A stretch of 64,000 bases of DNA from Nocardia farcinica (GTDB taxonomy: Bacteria > Actinomycetota > Actinomycetes > Mycobacteriales > Mycobacteriaceae), in NCBI RefSeq assembly GCF_001182745.1, contig NZ_LN868938.1:3534001-3598000 (forward strand), written 5' to 3'. Below, piece by piece: positions 62,672-64,000 of the stretch. A program made the translations under genes and the position numbers. Within the stretch, counting starts at the first letter, position 1; each line of letters begins with the position of its first letter. Below the pieces are notes generated by a model. The model was given only the letters and a program-made list of their open reading frames with translations, did not search any database and was not told the DNA's origin.

Positions 62672-64000
62672 GTGACGACGGCTGTAACCACGACCGCCGA
62701 ACGACCGGAGCCGGCTGGACGAGCGCGGTGGAATCCACTCACGCGTATCGCGTTCCGGTTCTGTTTTCTGTATTTCGGCTTGTTCTGTCTTCTGACTCCG
62801 CCGTTCGTGTTCGTGCTGACCGGACTGCTCGGTCGCCGGCTCGGTTACGACGCACAGTTCTGGCACATCCGGAAGCTGCAGCCCCTCCTGAACTGGGTGG
62901 GCCGGAGCCTGTTCGGCGCCGACGTACAGCTGTATCCGACAGGGGTCGGTGATCAGGCGATCTTCTGGGTGCTGTTGTTCTGCATCCTGGTCGTGGCGGT
63001 CGCCGGCGTAGCGGTGTGGTCGGTGGTGGACCGACACCGCAGCGACCATCGCACACTGGCGGCCTGGTATCTACTCGGCATCCGGATAATGCTGGCTGGT
63101 CAGTTGCTGAGCTTCGGCTTCGCCAAGGCGATTCCGACGCAGATGCCGGAGCCGTCGCTGACCACGCTGTTGACCAAGTACGGCGACCTCACGCCGATGG
63201 CCGTGCTGTGGTCGCAGGTAGGTGTGTCGAGACCATACGAAATGCTGCTCGGCGCGGCAGAAATCACCGCGGCGATCCTGCTGTTGATTCCACGAACCGC
63301 GCTGCTCGGCGCGATGCTGGCGCTGATCGACACCCTGCAGATCGTAGTGCTGAACATGACGTTCGATGTGCCGGAGAAGATCTCGTCGGTACATCTTCTG
63401 CTCATGTCGGTGGTGCTGCTGGCACCGGAGGCACGGCGGCTCACACGAGTGCTGTTGCTCGACCGTGCGACCGGCCCGTCCGCCGTACCGTACCCGTTCC
63501 GCACCAGGACATCCCGCCGGATCGCGGCACTGATACAGGTCGCGCTCGGCATCTGGATGACGGTGGCTCTCGTGCTCGGCGGCCTGCACGCCTGGCGTTC
63601 CGGCGGCCCCGACCGCCCCAAACCGCCGCTGTACGGCATCTGGTCGGTGTCTCAGTACACCCGCGACGGACAGGTGGTGCCACCGCTGACCACGGACACA
63701 ACCCGGTGGAAGACAGTGGTGTTCGACTATCCAGGCACCATCAGCTTTCAGCGTATGAACGACACCCTGGCGACCGTTCCCGCCGACGTGGACGCCGCGT
63801 CTCATCGGATCCGGCTGCTCCCGGGGGCACCGAAATCGAGGCCGATGGTGAGATCCGAGCAGGGTCAATATCCTCTGGGCACTCTCGATTTCCAGCAAAC
63901 AACCTCGGAAACAGTCCTACTGACCGGCGAGCTCGACGGCCACCAGGTCACCATGACGCTCGACCGGATCGACCCGGACAGCTTCCCGCAGCGAAGCACA
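62672..64000 (+). CDS. DoxX-like integral membrane protein (3' end outside window)
   Basis: An open frame of 443 codons runs from a GTG at 62672 to the window end without a stop. AGAGGA lies eight bases before the GTG; an ATG just upstream hits a stop after two codons. The N-terminal half is membrane-embedded, with segments such as FCFLYFGLFCLLTPPFVFVL, IFWVLLFCILVVAVAGVAV, AEITAAILLLIPRTALLGAML and VHLLLMSVVLLAP. The block SFGFAKAIPTQMPEPSL, followed by LTPMAVLWSQVGVSRPYE, is typical from memory of actinobacterial DoxX-family proteins. From about residue 310 on, the sequence is soluble and beta-rich (LYGIWSVSQYTRDGQVVPPL) and may form an extracellular domain. Function is unknown. It is divergent from the two-component system. 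Confidence 0.75.
   Translation, partial: MTTAVTTTAERPEPAGRARWNPLTRIAFRFCFLYFGLFCLLTPPFVFVLTGLLGRRLGYDAQFWHIRKLQPLLNWVGRSLFGADVQLYPTGVGDQAIFWVLLFCILVVAVAGVAVWSVVDRHRSDHRTLAAWYLLGIRIMLAGQLLSFGFAKAIPTQMPEPSLTTLLTKYGDLTPMAVLWSQVGVSRPYEMLLGAAEITAAILLLIPRTALLGAMLALIDTLQIVVLNMTFDVPEKISSVHLLLMSVVLLAPEARRLTRVLLLDRATGPSAVPYPFRTRTSRRIAALIQVALGIWMTVALVLGGLHAWRSGGPDRPKPPLYGIWSVSQYTRDGQVVPPLTTDTTRWKTVVFDYPGTISFQRMNDTLATVPADVDAASHRIRLLPGAPKSRPMVRSEQGQYPLGTLDFQQTTSETVLLTGELDGHQVTMTLDRIDPDSFPQRST

Overview
The window is uniformly high-GC DNA with actinobacterial gene style: GTG/TTG starts, 4-bp stop/start overlaps and purine-rich ribosome sites. A secreted antigen-85-type mycolyltransferase and an SCO5389-family protein point to a mycolic-acid-bearing member of the Mycobacteriales, most likely Nocardia or a close relative. 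That assignment is inference from gene content.

Layout. 1-413 holds the 5' end of a family-5 solute-binding lipoprotein gene. 788-1978 encodes a lycopene-cyclase-like flavoprotein. 1994-4712 is a three-gene DrrABC-type ABC-2 exporter operon. 5107-9994 is a lipid/aldehyde metabolism block: an aldehyde dehydrogenase without its catalytic Cys, a regulator with two TetR domains, an enoyl-CoA hydratase-family protein and an atypical SDR protein. 10061-11128 encodes the mycolyltransferase.

The core is a 39.6-kb nonribosomal peptide synthetase (NRPS) locus on the minus strand (11283-50841). Its four giant genes lie in transcription order 50841->43513, 43354->37523, 37270->28199 and 28022->11283. 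Domain readings are A-T-C-A-T-C-A(degenerate); A-T-C-A-T-TE; A-T-C-A-T-C-A-T-TE; and A-T-C-A-T-C-A-T-C-A-T-E(degenerate)-C-A-T-TE. Every protein starts directly with an adenylation domain and three carry their own thioesterase, so the locus looks like three related assembly lines. The first two proteins together reproduce the layout of the first four modules of the fourth: the first ends in a C domain plus a vestigial A domain, the second begins with an intact A domain. The second gene is preceded by an 18-codon leader ORF overlapping it by 4 bp. A 14-bp perfect hairpin separates the second and third genes. Long identical DNA blocks between genes two and three, and a patch of foreign codon usage in gene four, show recent recombination. 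No MbtH-like gene was seen.

Downstream of the locus in coordinates (upstream in transcription) is an 810-bp gene-free stretch with about 68-bp-period palindromic repeats. It is followed by an M23 peptidase, a nitronate monooxygenase, an SCO5389-family gene, a Baeyer-Villiger-type monooxygenase and an acyl-CoA ligase.

A tRNA-Arg(CCU) gene at 57823-57898 marks a change. A truncated gene remnant lies directly against its 3' end, then come a TetR regulator, an alpha/beta hydrolase with two near-identical palindromic operators upstream, a monooxygenase remnant, a two-component system whose kinase is frameshifted, and a DoxX-like membrane protein running off the end. This part looks like the eroded remains of inserted DNA.
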